Positions 15,785 through 25,632 of a stretch of 35,465 bases of DNA are shown here, one piece after another. Source of the stretch: Mycobacterium sp. GA-2829 (GTDB lineage Bacteria; Actinomycetota; Actinomycetes; Mycobacteriales; Mycobacteriaceae); contig NZ_LQIT01000050.1 of NCBI RefSeq assembly GCF_001499965.1, forward strand, positions 1-35,465, in the 5' to 3' direction. The position numbers and the translations under genes are program-made. The notes beneath the pieces are model-generated. The model ran no database searches, had not been told where the DNA came from, and saw nothing but the letters and a program-made list of their open reading frames with translations. Every line of letters begins with the position of its first letter. The stretch's first letter is position 1.

Positions 15785-16707
15785 TCCAGGTCGGCGGGGG
15801 ATTTGACGGCATGCGTCGGTACCCCCCGGAGTTCGCGTTTGGCAATGCCGACGAGTGTGCCCGCGGGCGGGAACTCGACGATGGCGGCATTCTCGGCGTT
15901 GTCGAAGCGCTCCCGCATCGTTGCGGTGCAGAGATCCCAGCGCACCGGACGGGTCAGCTGGGCGACGAGTTTGTCGATGGCGTCCGCTGCCGAGGCTACC
16001 GGCTGGCCGTCGGAGTTGGACAGCAGCGTGAGCGTCGGCTCGGCGGTGGCGACACCGCGGGCGGCGGCTTCGTAGCCTTCCAGCGCGGATGCCATGTAGT
16101 GGGTGTGGAACGCACCGGCGGTGGCCAGCTTGCGGACCCGGGCCTTGGCCGGGGGATCCTCGGCAAGCTTGTCCAGCGCCGCCACCGCGCCCGCGGCGAC
16201 GATCTGGCCGACGGCGTTGCGGTTGGCGGGGACCAGGTCGAGCGCCTCGAGCCGGGCGAGGACCTCGGCCTCGTCGCCACCGAGCACCGCGGCCATGCCG
16301 GTCGGTTCGAGCGCGCAGGCGCGTGCCATCTCGGCGCCGCGGGTGGCGGCCAGCTTGATCGCGTCGTCGGCGGAGATGACGCCGGCGATCGCGTAGGCGG
16401 CGATCTCCCCGACGGAGTGACCGGCGACGATGGTGTCGCTGCCGGAGCTGAACAGATTGCGCTGGGCGGCTTCCTCGTGCGCCAGCAGCGTCGCGGCGAC
16501 GACCAGCGGCTGGGTCACCGCGGTGTCGGTGATCTCCTCGGCGTCGGCGGTGGTGCCCAGCCGGGCCAGGTCCAGGCCACTGATCTGCGACCAGGTCGCC
16601 AGCCGCTCAGCGGCGCCGGGCAACTGCAGCCACGGCTCGAGCATCCCGGGGGTCTGGGACCCCTGGCCGGGCGCGAGCAGCGCGATCTGGGTATGCGATT
16701 CAGGCAC
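15769..16707 (-). CDS. fabD: Malonyl-CoA:ACP transacylase FabD
   Basis: A 312-aa enzyme that transfers malonyl from CoA to AcpM, the first FAS-II gene. Visible motifs are GQGSQTPGM near the N-terminus, the nucleophile elbow GHSVGE with S98, R123 in ATRGAEM, and catalytic H201 in AGAFHTHYM. The start is a GTG (16707), chosen because no better start lies between it and the conserved IALLAPGQGSQ. The upstream 128-bp region is unusually AT-rich and carries an inverted repeat where the MabR-controlled fasII promoter is expected. Confidence 0.95.
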   Translation of the reverse strand: MPESHTQIALLAPGQGSQTPGMLEPWLQLPGAAERLATWSQISGLDLARLGTTADAEEITDTAVTQPLVVAATLLAHEEAAQRNLFSSGSDTIVAGHSVGEIAAYAIAGVISADDAIKLAATRGAEMARACALEPTGMAAVLGGDEAEVLARLEALDLVPANRNAVGQIVAAGAVAALDKLAEDPPAKARVRKLATAGAFHTHYMASALEGYEAAARGVATAEPTLTLLSNSDGQPVASAADAIDKLVAQLTRPVRWDLCTATMRERFDNAENAAIVEFPPAGTLVGIAKRELRGVPTHAVKSPADLDGLTF

Positions 16708-16773
16708 GTCTTTAAGAGAACACTGTGAAGACGACTTTGCGCCGTGTAAGAGATTATGAACCTCGTCTTATCT

Positions 16774-16794
16774 TTTTGTAGCAAGTCCACAAAA
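16774..16794. promoter_or_regulatory. Candidate MabR operator in the fasII promoter
   Basis: TTTTGT (16774-16779) and ACAAAA (16789-16794) form a perfect inverted repeat with a 9-bp spacer, 21 bp in all. It lies in the AT-rich 128-bp gap between mabR (ends 16836) and fabD (starts 16707). From memory, the published MabR operator has TTTTGT/ACAAAA half-sites at this locus; I am not certain of the published spacing. CATAAT downstream on the minus strand could be a -10 element. Confidence 0.65.
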
Positions 16795-16835
16795 CGGCAT
16801 GTGATGGGACACCAGCGATACCGGACCGCGATGTG

Positions 16836-18122
16836 TCACGTGGTGCCGCCGAGGTCCGACAGCACTGCCCGCACCGGCGCGACCTGCACCGATGGTGCCG
16901 TCGCGGCCCTGGGCTGGGCGGCCTGGCGGTTCAGCCTGCCGACCGTGGCGGCCACCCGCAGCACGTACGCGTCGCGGGGCAGGGTGGGGTCGCGACCGGT
17001 GAAGTCGGCGATGCGTTTGAGCCGGTATCGGACGGTATTTGGATGAACGAACAATTGACGCGCGCATGCCTCGATCGCACCGCCGGCGTCCAGATACGCG
17101 TCGAGGGTTTCGGTGAGGGTCGGTCCCGCGTCCCCGAGTGGGCGCATCACCTCGGTTTCCAGCGCGGCGATCGCGGTGGCGTCGCCGAGCAGGGCGCGTT
17201 CGGGCAGCAGTTCGCGGGCCGAAACCGGGCGCGGCGCCCCACTCCAGCCGGCGACCGCGTTCATGCCCGCGATCGCCTCGGTGGCCGACAGGTGGGCCGC
17301 CGACAGCGTCGGCGCGGTGGGTCCCACCACCACGGGCCCGTCGGCGAACACCGTCACGATCTCCTTGAGGAACCGGTCGGTGGGGGAGATCGGACCCGAC
17401 ACGATCGCCACCAGCCAGGAGCCGTGCACATCCGACAGCGCCGCCCGGTCGCTGCGCGTGACGACGTCGCGGACGTCGTCGGCGGCCAGGTCGATGCGGT
17501 CGGGGTGCGGCAGGCCGACGATGACGGTCGCGGGGGCGGTGGCGTCCCAGTTCAGCGTGGCCGCCTGCGACTGCAGTTCCGGTCCGATGTCACCGCGGAC
17601 CACCGCGTCGACGACGTTGGCCTCCATCCGGGTGTCCCACGCGCCGCGGGCCTCCGCGGCGTCGGCGTAGGCCGAGGCGGCGGCGAAGGCCAGGTCGCGG
17701 CTGTAGCGCAGGATGCCCGCGGTCAGCGCGGTGACCTGTTCGTCGGAGCGGGCCAGCAGCGGCACCGCCTCCTCGAAGAACTCCATGGTCGTGCGCACCA
17801 TCTCGACGGTCTGCCGCAGCGCGATACGCCGGGTCAGATCCTGTGGGACGACCTCGAACGCCTGCGCGGTGTAGCTGACGTTGCTCTGCGGGTCGCGCAT
17901 CCACTCGACGAAGTTGACCACCGCGGTCTGCACCACCAGGTGCACGCTGGCGCGCTGGCTGGCCTCCAGCCCCGCGAAGAACGGCAACCGATCCTGCATG
18001 GAGGCGACCGCCTCGGTGGCCAACCGGCCGGAGTACTGCTTCAACCGGCGCAGCACCGAGTCCGGCACGGTCTGCAGGACCTCGACCGTCGAGGCCGGAG
18101 GAACGTACCGATTGTCGGGCAT
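16836..18122 (-). CDS. mabR: MabR, PucR-type regulator of mycolic acid (fasII) genes
   Basis: A 428-aa transcriptional regulator. The C-terminal PucR/CdaR helix-turn-helix begins near residue 336 (LTETLDAYLDAGG) and has the recognition segment ACARQLFVHPNTVRYRLKRI. The N-terminal 320 residues include the GGDEF-like/PucR sensor region typical of the Rv2242 group. It lies directly between aceE and fabD in the same direction, as Rv2242 does. MabR is known to bind the fasII promoter and respond to long-chain acyl-CoA. The start is ATG at 18122, 135 bp after aceE, and that gap is occupied by a composite repeat. Confidence 0.92.
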   Translation of the reverse strand: MPDNRYVPPASTVEVLQTVPDSVLRRLKQYSGRLATEAVASMQDRLPFFAGLEASQRASVHLVVQTAVVNFVEWMRDPQSNVSYTAQAFEVVPQDLTRRIALRQTVEMVRTTMEFFEEAVPLLARSDEQVTALTAGILRYSRDLAFAAASAYADAAEARGAWDTRMEANVVDAVVRGDIGPELQSQAATLNWDATAPATVIVGLPHPDRIDLAADDVRDVVTRSDRAALSDVHGSWLVAIVSGPISPTDRFLKEIVTVFADGPVVVGPTAPTLSAAHLSATEAIAGMNAVAGWSGAPRPVSARELLPERALLGDATAIAALETEVMRPLGDAGPTLTETLDAYLDAGGAIEACARQLFVHPNTVRYRLKRIADFTGRDPTLPRDAYVLRVAATVGRLNRQAAQPRAATAPSVQVAPVRAVLSDLGGTT

Positions 18123-18170
18123 GACTAAAAGCTACCCGGCTTTTCTGGCAGCAACCTCCAAGTCGCTTTT

Positions 18171-18257
18171 CGCGACCAGTCACAGATTCGCGTGATCGGA
18201 GGCCGAATCACGCGAATCTGTGACTGCTCGCGGCGACTCCCAGGCCCGATGTCGTCG

Positions 18258-18273
<16 letters not shown>
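18171..18273 (-). repeat. Composite gene-end repeat, copy B, with 26-bp palindrome
   Basis: On the minus strand this runs from the last codons of aceE (GGA GTC GCG TAG) through GCGACGACAT and a second GGAGTCG (18240-18234), then CCGCGAGCAGTCACAGATTC. It ends in a palindrome whose arms, 18171-18196 and 18207-18232, are 26 bp with one mismatch (18176/18227) and a 10-nt loop. Order, box spacing (29 bp here, 30 bp in copy A), stop-codon frame and palindrome arm (CGAGCAGwCACAGAwTCGC) match copy A at 4221-4330. The hairpin lies between aceE and mabR, so it probably terminates or attenuates aceE transcription. Confidence 0.75.
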
Positions 18274-21047
<2,774 letters not shown>

Positions 21048-21224
21048 CTTCCGCTCCTTGTCAGGCGGTATCGGTACGTCACGTTCGGGAAGGGTTTGTG
21101 ACCCCGCACGCGCGTGACGCCTCTATCCTTCCCTCATCGTGCCCGCGACGCACTGGTGGGGGTGGGTGCCCGCAATGAACCCGCGATCGGGCCGGTCAAC
21201 CGGTAACGTCTGCAGACCGTGCTG

Positions 21225-21797
21225 ATGGGTGGACGGCGGCGGGGGAGGCGACTGCAGACGCTCGCCCGGGTCGCAGGCAGCATCGCCGCGGGCGCCATGA
21301 TCATCGTCGGCTGCACGTCGGTGACCTCGGGGAGCGGCGTGGTGGACCGGGAGGAGGCGCCGGTGTACCGCGCCTCGGTGTCGGCCTCGATCGAGGAGTC
21401 CATCGCCCAGTCGAGCGCCCGCGAATCCAAACGTCAGCAGTCGCTGACCACCGCGGCCATCCACACCTCCTGCGAGGACCTCAGCAGTTCGAGTGTGAAC
21501 GCGATCAATGCCGTCAACTCCTACGTCGACGCGGTCAACGAGGACTCGGCGGAAGTGGGCGTGCGGGCGGGCCCGGCAGTCGACGCGCTCAACGTGAGCG
21601 CCAACCTGGTCTCCAGCGGGATCAACGACATGCTCAAACCCGAATTGCGCGACGCGCTCAACGCCTGGGTGGGCGCCGCGCGCGACGTCGCGGGCACGAT
21701 CAGCCGCGACGGCGGACCCGACGAATTCAACGCCGCGGTGAACCGGTTGAACGATTCCAGGGAGGTCGCACTCGAACTGTGCGACGCGTCATATTGA
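21225..21797 (+). CDS. Predicted lipoprotein, function unknown (Rv2240c position)
   Basis: A 190-aa exported protein. An Arg-rich start (GGRRRGRRLQ) is followed by a hydrophobic segment ending in the lipobox I-V-G-C (Cys 30), so it should be lipidated and anchored outside the membrane. The mature part is helical and Ala/Ser/Asn-rich with two further cysteines (TSCEDL and LELCDAS near the end). No known domain is recognised. The ATG at 21225 is used; a GTG at 21219 is equally possible. It is divergent from aceE (177 bp gap) and upstream of DUF3052 and ahpE on the same strand. Confidence 0.75.
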   Translation: MGGRRRGRRLQTLARVAGSIAAGAMIIVGCTSVTSGSGVVDREEAPVYRASVSASIEESIAQSSARESKRQQSLTTAAIHTSCEDLSSSSVNAINAVNSYVDAVNEDSAEVGVRAGPAVDALNVSANLVSSGINDMLKPELRDALNAWVGAARDVAGTISRDGGPDEFNAAVNRLNDSREVALELCDASY

Positions 21798-21888
21798 CGA
21801 ACCGGGGCAGCGGCCGCACGTAACCAGTGGGGTGCATGCAACGATAGGGGCTCGAAGTACGGGCAGCACGGCAGAAGGAGGACCGACG

Positions 21889-22314
21889 GTGGTGGCGGCG
21901 GCGGACGCCCCGAACTACGCCCAACGGCTGGGCATCCAAAAAGATCAGGTTGTGCAGGAACTGGGCTGGGACGAGGACGTCGACGACGACATCCGGGCCG
22001 ATATCGAGGACGCGTGCGGTGGCGAGCTGCTCGACGAGGACGCCGACGAGGTCATCGACGTCGTGCTCATGTGGTGGCGCGACGACGACGGTGACCTGGT
22101 GGACGCGCTGATGGACGCGATCACCCCACTGGCCGACGACGGCGTCATCTGGGTGGTCACCCCGAAGACCGGCAAACCGGGGCACGTGCAGCCCGCGGAC
22201 ATCGCCGAGTCGGCGCCGACCGCGGGGCTGATGCAGACCTCGTCGGCGAATCTGGGGGACTGGATCGCCAGCCGGCTGGTGCAGCCCAAGTCCAAGGCAG
22301 CGGGGCGGCGTTAG
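21889..22314 (+). CDS. DUF3052 family protein (Rv2239c-like), function unknown
   Basis: A 141-aa, strongly acidic actinobacterial protein. It opens with APNYAQRLGIQKDQVVQELGWDEDVDDD and contains VIDVVLMWWRDDDGDLVDAL, typical of DUF3052. It has no signal peptide. The GTG at 21889 is preferred because GAAGGAGG lies 7-8 bases upstream. A second GTG follows immediately, and an earlier GTG at 21832 lacks a ribosome site. The stop TAG is followed without any gap by the ahpE ATG, so the two are surely cotranslated. That ties this unknown family to peroxide defence or its regulation, by inference only. Confidence 0.85.
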   Translation: MVAAADAPNYAQRLGIQKDQVVQELGWDEDVDDDIRADIEDACGGELLDEDADEVIDVVLMWWRDDDGDLVDALMDAITPLADDGVIWVVTPKTGKPGHVQPADIAESAPTAGLMQTSSANLGDWIASRLVQPKSKAAGRR

Positions 22315-22785
22315 ATGGCCGCACTCGAACCCGGCGCTGAAGCGCCCGACTTCACGCTCAAGGACCAGAACGGCCAGGCCGTCACGCTCCGGGACTTCCG
22401 GGGTGCCAAGAACGTGCTGCTGGTGTTCTTCCCGCTCGCGTTCACCGGCATCTGTCAGGGGGAACTCGACGAGATCCGGGACAACCTGCCCACCTACGAG
22501 AACGACGACACGGTGACGCTGGCGATCTCGGTCGGCCCGCCGCCCACCCACAAGGTGTGGGCGACCCAGAGTGGGTTCACCTTCCCGGTGCTGTCGGACT
22601 TCTGGCCGCACGGTGCGGTCGCCCAGGCCTACGGGGTGTTCAACGAGGACGTGGGCATCGCCAACCGGGGCACCTTCGTGGTGGACCGGGAGGGGATCGT
22701 GAGGTTCTCGGAGATGAAGGGCCCCGGCGAGCCGCGCGACCAGAAGGTGTGGACGGACGCGCTGGCCGCGCTGCGTTCCGCCTGA
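22315..22785 (+). CDS. ahpE: One-cysteine peroxiredoxin AhpE
   Basis: A 156-aa thiol peroxidase that reduces hydroperoxides and peroxynitrite. The peroxidatic cysteine is C47 in PLAFTGICQGEL, preceded by the family Pro/Thr. The supporting Arg is in NRGTFVVD. No resolving cysteine is visible, as expected for the 1-Cys AhpE class. The length matches M. tuberculosis AhpE (153 aa). Its ATG directly abuts the DUF3052 stop. It is followed by a hairpin and a tRNA gene. Confidence 0.94.
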   Translation: MAALEPGAEAPDFTLKDQNGQAVTLRDFRGAKNVLLVFFPLAFTGICQGELDEIRDNLPTYENDDTVTLAISVGPPPTHKVWATQSGFTFPVLSDFWPHGAVAQAYGVFNEDVGIANRGTFVVDREGIVRFSEMKGPGEPRDQKVWTDALAALRSA

Positions 22786-22806
22786 GCGATTTCCGCCTGC
22801 GGCGGG

Positions 22807-22829
22807 GTGCCGGGTAGCCTGCCCGGCAC
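22807..22829. terminator. 8-bp hairpin between ahpE and tRNA-Val
   Basis: GTGCCGGG (22807-22814) and CCCGGCAC (22822-22829) pair perfectly around a 7-nt loop, one base before the tRNA. There is no U-run. It could terminate ahpE transcription or mark the boundary for tRNA 5' processing. Confidence 0.45.
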
Positions 22830-22830
22830 G

Positions 22831-22902
22831 GGGCGTGTAGCTCAGTGGTAGAGCTCTGGTTTTACACACCAGCGGTCGGCGGTTCGATACCGTCCACGCC
22901 CA
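22831..22902 (+). tRNA. tRNA-Val (anticodon UAC)
   Basis: A 72-nt cloverleaf read by eye. The acceptor stem is GGGCGTG/CACGCCC with discriminator A. The D stem is GCTC/GAGC with loop AGTGGTA. The anticodon stem is CTGGT/ACCAG with loop TTTACAC and anticodon TAC. The T arm is GGCGG-TTCGATA-CCGTC. All stems pair, with one G-U in the T stem. CCA is not encoded. It reads GUA valine codons and lies on the strand opposite the 3' end of sdaA. Confidence 0.96.
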
Positions 22903-22910
22903 CTTTCACC

Positions 22911-24287
22911 TCAGCACTCCACCACGTTGACGGCGACGTTGATCGCCAGCCCACCCATGGCGGTCTCCTTGTACTTCGTGCTCATGTCCTCGCCGGTGGC
23001 GCGCATGGTGTCGATGACCTCGTCGAGGCTCACGTGATGTGAACCGTCCCCGCGCAGCGCCATGCGGGCGGCGTTGATGGCCTTACCCGCCGAGATCGCG
23101 TTGCGCTCGATGCACGGGATCTGCACCAGCCCGCCGATCGGGTCGCACGTCAGCCCCAGGCTGTGTTCCATCGCGATCTCCGCGGCGTTCTCCACCTGCG
23201 CGACGGTGCCGCCCAGCACCTCGGCCAACCCGGCGGCGGCCATCGCGGCCGCCGATCCGACCTCACCTTGGCAGCCCACCTCGGCCCCCGAGATCGACGC
23301 GCGCTCCTTGAACAGCGAGCCGATCGCGCCCGCGGTGAGCAGGAACGTGACCGCGCTGCGATCGGGGTCCGCGCGGCCCGCCCGCGTGTAGTGGGTGGCG
23401 TAGTGCAGCACCGCGGGGACGATCCCCGCGGCGCCGTTGGTCGGCGCGGTGACCATCCGCCCGCCCGAGGCGTTCTCCTCGTTGACCGCCAGCGCGACCA
23501 GGTCGACCCAGTCGTGCGCGAATTCCGGTGTGCGGTCGGGGTCTTCGGCGCGCAGGCGGTCGTACCAACGCTTGGCGCGCCTGCGTACGCCGAGTGGTCC
23601 CGGCAGCAGTCCGTCGCGGGCCATCCCGCGCGCCGCGCAGTCGACCATGACGTCGCGGATGTGGAGCAGTTGGGCGCGGATCTCCGCTTCGGCGCGGCGG
23701 CTCGTCTCGTTGCGCAGCGCCACCTCGCTGATCGTCAGACCGTGGGTGTCGCAGATCTCCAGCAGCGCCTGCGACGACGAGTACGCCAGCGGCGGTGCGA
23801 ACACGTCGTCGGTGGCCTCGTCGTGCTCGCCGACGACGAAGCCGCCGCCGACCGAGAAGTAGGTCGCAGTCGCGACCGTCCGGTCGCCTGCGGTCGCGGT
23901 GAACGTCATCCCGTTGGTGTGCCGGGGCAGCACCTCGTCGGGGTGCAGGCAGATGGCGTCCTCGGTCAATGGCACCGGGGTCACGCCGCCGATGCACGTG
24001 CAGCCGGTGCTGCGGATGCGCGCCAGCGCCTCGTCGTACTCATCGGTGGTGACCGTCTCCGGACGCAGCCCCTCCAGGCCGAGCAGGACGGCGGCCATCG
24101 TCCCGTGGCCGGCGCCCGTCGCGGCCAGCGAGCCGTACAGATCCACGCGCACACCGGACACGTCGCCCAGCACTCCGTCACGCCGCAGGGCGTCGGCGAA
24201 GCGCGCGGCGGCGCGCATCGGCCCGACGGTGTGGGAGCTCGACGGGCCGATGCCCACCGAGAACAGCTCGAACACGCTGACGGTCAA
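22911..24287 (-). CDS. sdaA: L-serine ammonia-lyase (serine dehydratase), single-chain SdaA
   Basis: A 458-aa [4Fe-4S] enzyme converting L-serine to pyruvate and ammonia. The N-terminal beta domain carries FELFSVGIGPSSSHTVGPM. The C-terminal alpha domain carries GGRMVTAPTNGAAGIVPAVL, SGAEVGCQGEVGSAAAMAA and LGLTCDPIGGLVQIPC, with the cluster cysteines. The start is taken as TTG (24287): GGAG lies 5 bases upstream, it matches the usual opening (M)T(I/V)SVF, and it gives the family length (about 461 aa). The longer frame to an ATG at 24386 would run through a glycine riboswitch and is rejected. It is probably induced by glycine through that leader. Confidence 0.93.
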   Translation of the reverse strand: MTVSVFELFSVGIGPSSSHTVGPMRAAARFADALRRDGVLGDVSGVRVDLYGSLAATGAGHGTMAAVLLGLEGLRPETVTTDEYDEALARIRSTGCTCIGGVTPVPLTEDAICLHPDEVLPRHTNGMTFTATAGDRTVATATYFSVGGGFVVGEHDEATDDVFAPPLAYSSSQALLEICDTHGLTISEVALRNETSRRAEAEIRAQLLHIRDVMVDCAARGMARDGLLPGPLGVRRRAKRWYDRLRAEDPDRTPEFAHDWVDLVALAVNEENASGGRMVTAPTNGAAGIVPAVLHYATHYTRAGRADPDRSAVTFLLTAGAIGSLFKERASISGAEVGCQGEVGSAAAMAAAGLAEVLGGTVAQVENAAEIAMEHSLGLTCDPIGGLVQIPCIERNAISAGKAINAARMALRGDGSHHVSLDEVIDTMRATGEDMSTKYKETAMGGLAINVAVNVVEC

Positions 24288-24293
24288 GGTGAC

Positions 24294-24520
24294 TCCGGTT
24301 TCGTCGTGTCCGGCGGTGACCGGACCTGGAACTAGCCTCCCCGCTCTGTCCTGAAACCTGAGAGTTTGGCGCGTGGGCGCATTCACCTTCGGTACGGCAC
24401 CGGCGGGTTCGCGCCGATGCCGTTCTCCAGAGTTGCCTCCTCGCTGCGGTACTGGGCCTGAGAGATTCCCGGGGAGGATGTTGCTCCTTCGGCGCCTCCG
24501 GTTCGGAGGTTCTCCCGCTG
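24294..24520 (-). promoter_or_regulatory. Tandem (two-aptamer) glycine riboswitch controlling sdaA
   Basis: On the minus strand, aptamer 1 (about 24520-24425) has GCGGGAGAACC, the core GCGCCGAAGGAGCAAC and AATCTCTCAGG. Aptamer 2 (about 24430-24338) has CTCTGGAGAACGG, ACCGAAGGTGAATGC, AAACTCTCAGG and GACAGAGCGGGGA. These are the conserved cores of glycine riboswitches in the usual tandem order. No U-tract terminator follows. A GTCCGG/CCGGAC hairpin (24325-24308) and an alternative pairing of TCCGGT (24324-24319) with ACCGGA at the ribosome site (24299-24294) are mutually exclusive, so translational control is plausible (inference). Confidence 0.88.
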
Positions 24521-24589
24521 CGTGTCGACGGCGTATGGAGTTGTTCCGCCCAGTGTGGTCGAGGACACCGGACGCGTCAACGCGAGTGC

Positions 24590-24985
24590 CTACTGCTGGG
24601 CTGCGGCCTGCTTGGTGCCGTAGACCTTCTCCATCAGCGCGGTGTCGGCGTGGATCTCGACGCGGACGGTCTTGCCGTCGCGCAGCGTGAACACGTCGGC
24701 ATCCGTGGTGTGGTTGCCGTCCATGACGACATCGGTCAGGGCGACCACCGTGTCACCGTCGGCGAGCAGCCGGTTCACCCGAACCTCGAGAGGTTTGTCG
24801 GCCATCTTGGCCAGGAACGAGCCGAGCTCACCCTTGCCGTGATACGTACCGCTGATTGTGCTGTTGCCGGGCTGTACCCATTCAATGTTGTCGTCGAAGA
24901 CGCTCATCACCGTTTCGATGTCACCGGCGCTGAACGCGTCGTAACCCCTCTTGACGGTCTCGATGTTGCTTTCCTGTTCGGACAT
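24590..24985 (-). CDS. NTF2-like / SnoaL-like small protein
   Basis: A 131-aa single-domain protein with the cone-shaped NTF2-like fold pattern. N-terminal helices (SNIETVKRGYDAFSAGDIETV) come first, then FDDNIEWVQPGNSTISGTYHGKGEL, then a beta-sheet ending in FTLRDGKTVRVEIHADT. This is the ketosteroid isomerase-like/SnoaL group, which includes enzymes and ligand-binding proteins, so the activity cannot be assigned. The ATG at 24985 is chosen, with AAAGGG upstream. Longer frames to 25012 or 25039 enter an inverted repeat. It lies upstream of the sdaA leader on the same strand. Confidence 0.78.
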   Translation of the reverse strand: MSEQESNIETVKRGYDAFSAGDIETVMSVFDDNIEWVQPGNSTISGTYHGKGELGSFLAKMADKPLEVRVNRLLADGDTVVALTDVVMDGNHTTDADVFTLRDGKTVRVEIHADTALMEKVYGTKQAAAQQ

Positions 24986-25030
24986 GGCCCACACCCTTTC
25001 GTGCCGTTCCATCGGAATGGCTGCGCTGGT

Positions 25031-25083
25031 CGGGTCCACGGGAGGCGGTCAGACCAGACACCGCCGAATCGATTGTGGACCCG
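25031..25083. promoter_or_regulatory. Nested inverted repeats upstream of the NTF2-like gene
   Basis: CGGGTCCAC (25031-25039) pairs with GTGGACCCG (25075-25083). Inside it, GGCGGT (25044-25049) pairs with ACCGCC (25060-25065). The nested stems could fold as a leader RNA structure or provide paired protein-binding sites before the minus-strand gene starting at 24985. No known motif is recognised. Confidence 0.4.
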
Positions 25084-25171
25084 TGACCGTCATGGGGAAA
25101 GGGCGCGGGCGGACCGGTAACGCCTGTTATGAGCGCTTTCAATGACAGTGCGCCACAACAGCAAACGCGTG

Positions 25172-25570
25172 CTAGCCGGCGGGCGGGGCGAAGAATTCGA
25201 GTGCGACGCCGTCGGGGTCGCGGAAGCTCAGCCCGGATCCGTAACCGGCGTCGACGATTCCGCCGTGGGCGACGCCGAGTTCGTCGAGGCGGCGCACCCA
25301 CTGTTCGAGTTCGCCGCGGTCGGCGCAGCCGAAGCCCACATGGTCGAGACCCGGCTCGAATTCGCTGAACTGTCCGTCACCCGCGGGCCGGTCGTGCTGG
25401 TGGATGCCGAACAGCGTGCCGTCCCCGAACGCCCACACCAGATGCCGGAAACCCGCGTCGGTGTGCTCGTCGAGTACCGGGTCGGCGTCGAACAGCGCGC
25501 GGTACCAGGGACCGCTGGCTTCGACGTCGCGCACCGTGACGGCGACGTGGTTGAGTCCGTTGATCGCCAT
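25172..25570 (-). CDS. VOC-superfamily (glyoxalase/dioxygenase fold) protein
   Basis: A 132-aa protein with two beta-alpha-beta-beta-beta modules. Candidate metal ligands are H8 in LNHVAVTVRD, His in LFGIHQHD, His in GLDHVGFGC and Glu in DPDGVALEFFAP. This is the small actinobacterial glyoxalase-like group. The actual reaction (lyase, dioxygenase, resistance protein) is not evident. The ATG at 25570 has GGAAGGA upstream and fits the conserved opening. It is divergent from cobD, with 62 bp between them. Confidence 0.85.
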   Translation of the reverse strand: MAINGLNHVAVTVRDVEASGPWYRALFDADPVLDEHTDAGFRHLVWAFGDGTLFGIHQHDRPAGDGQFSEFEPGLDHVGFGCADRGELEQWVRRLDELGVAHGGIVDAGYGSGLSFRDPDGVALEFFAPPAG

Positions 25571-25632
25571 GGTTCCGTCCTTCCGACTCACGTGGCCACA
25601 TCGAGTGAAGCACCGTGTGAGACGCTCCCGGC

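Noticed and set aside
22315..22785. AhpE as a two-cysteine AhpC/BCP peroxiredoxin
   Set aside because: Only the peroxidatic cysteine (C47) is present, and the sequence fits the one-cysteine AhpE group.
24288..24386. N-terminal extension of sdaA to an ATG at 24386
   Set aside because: The added residues are encoded by the second glycine aptamer and linker. Family alignment and the Shine-Dalgarno support the TTG at 24287.
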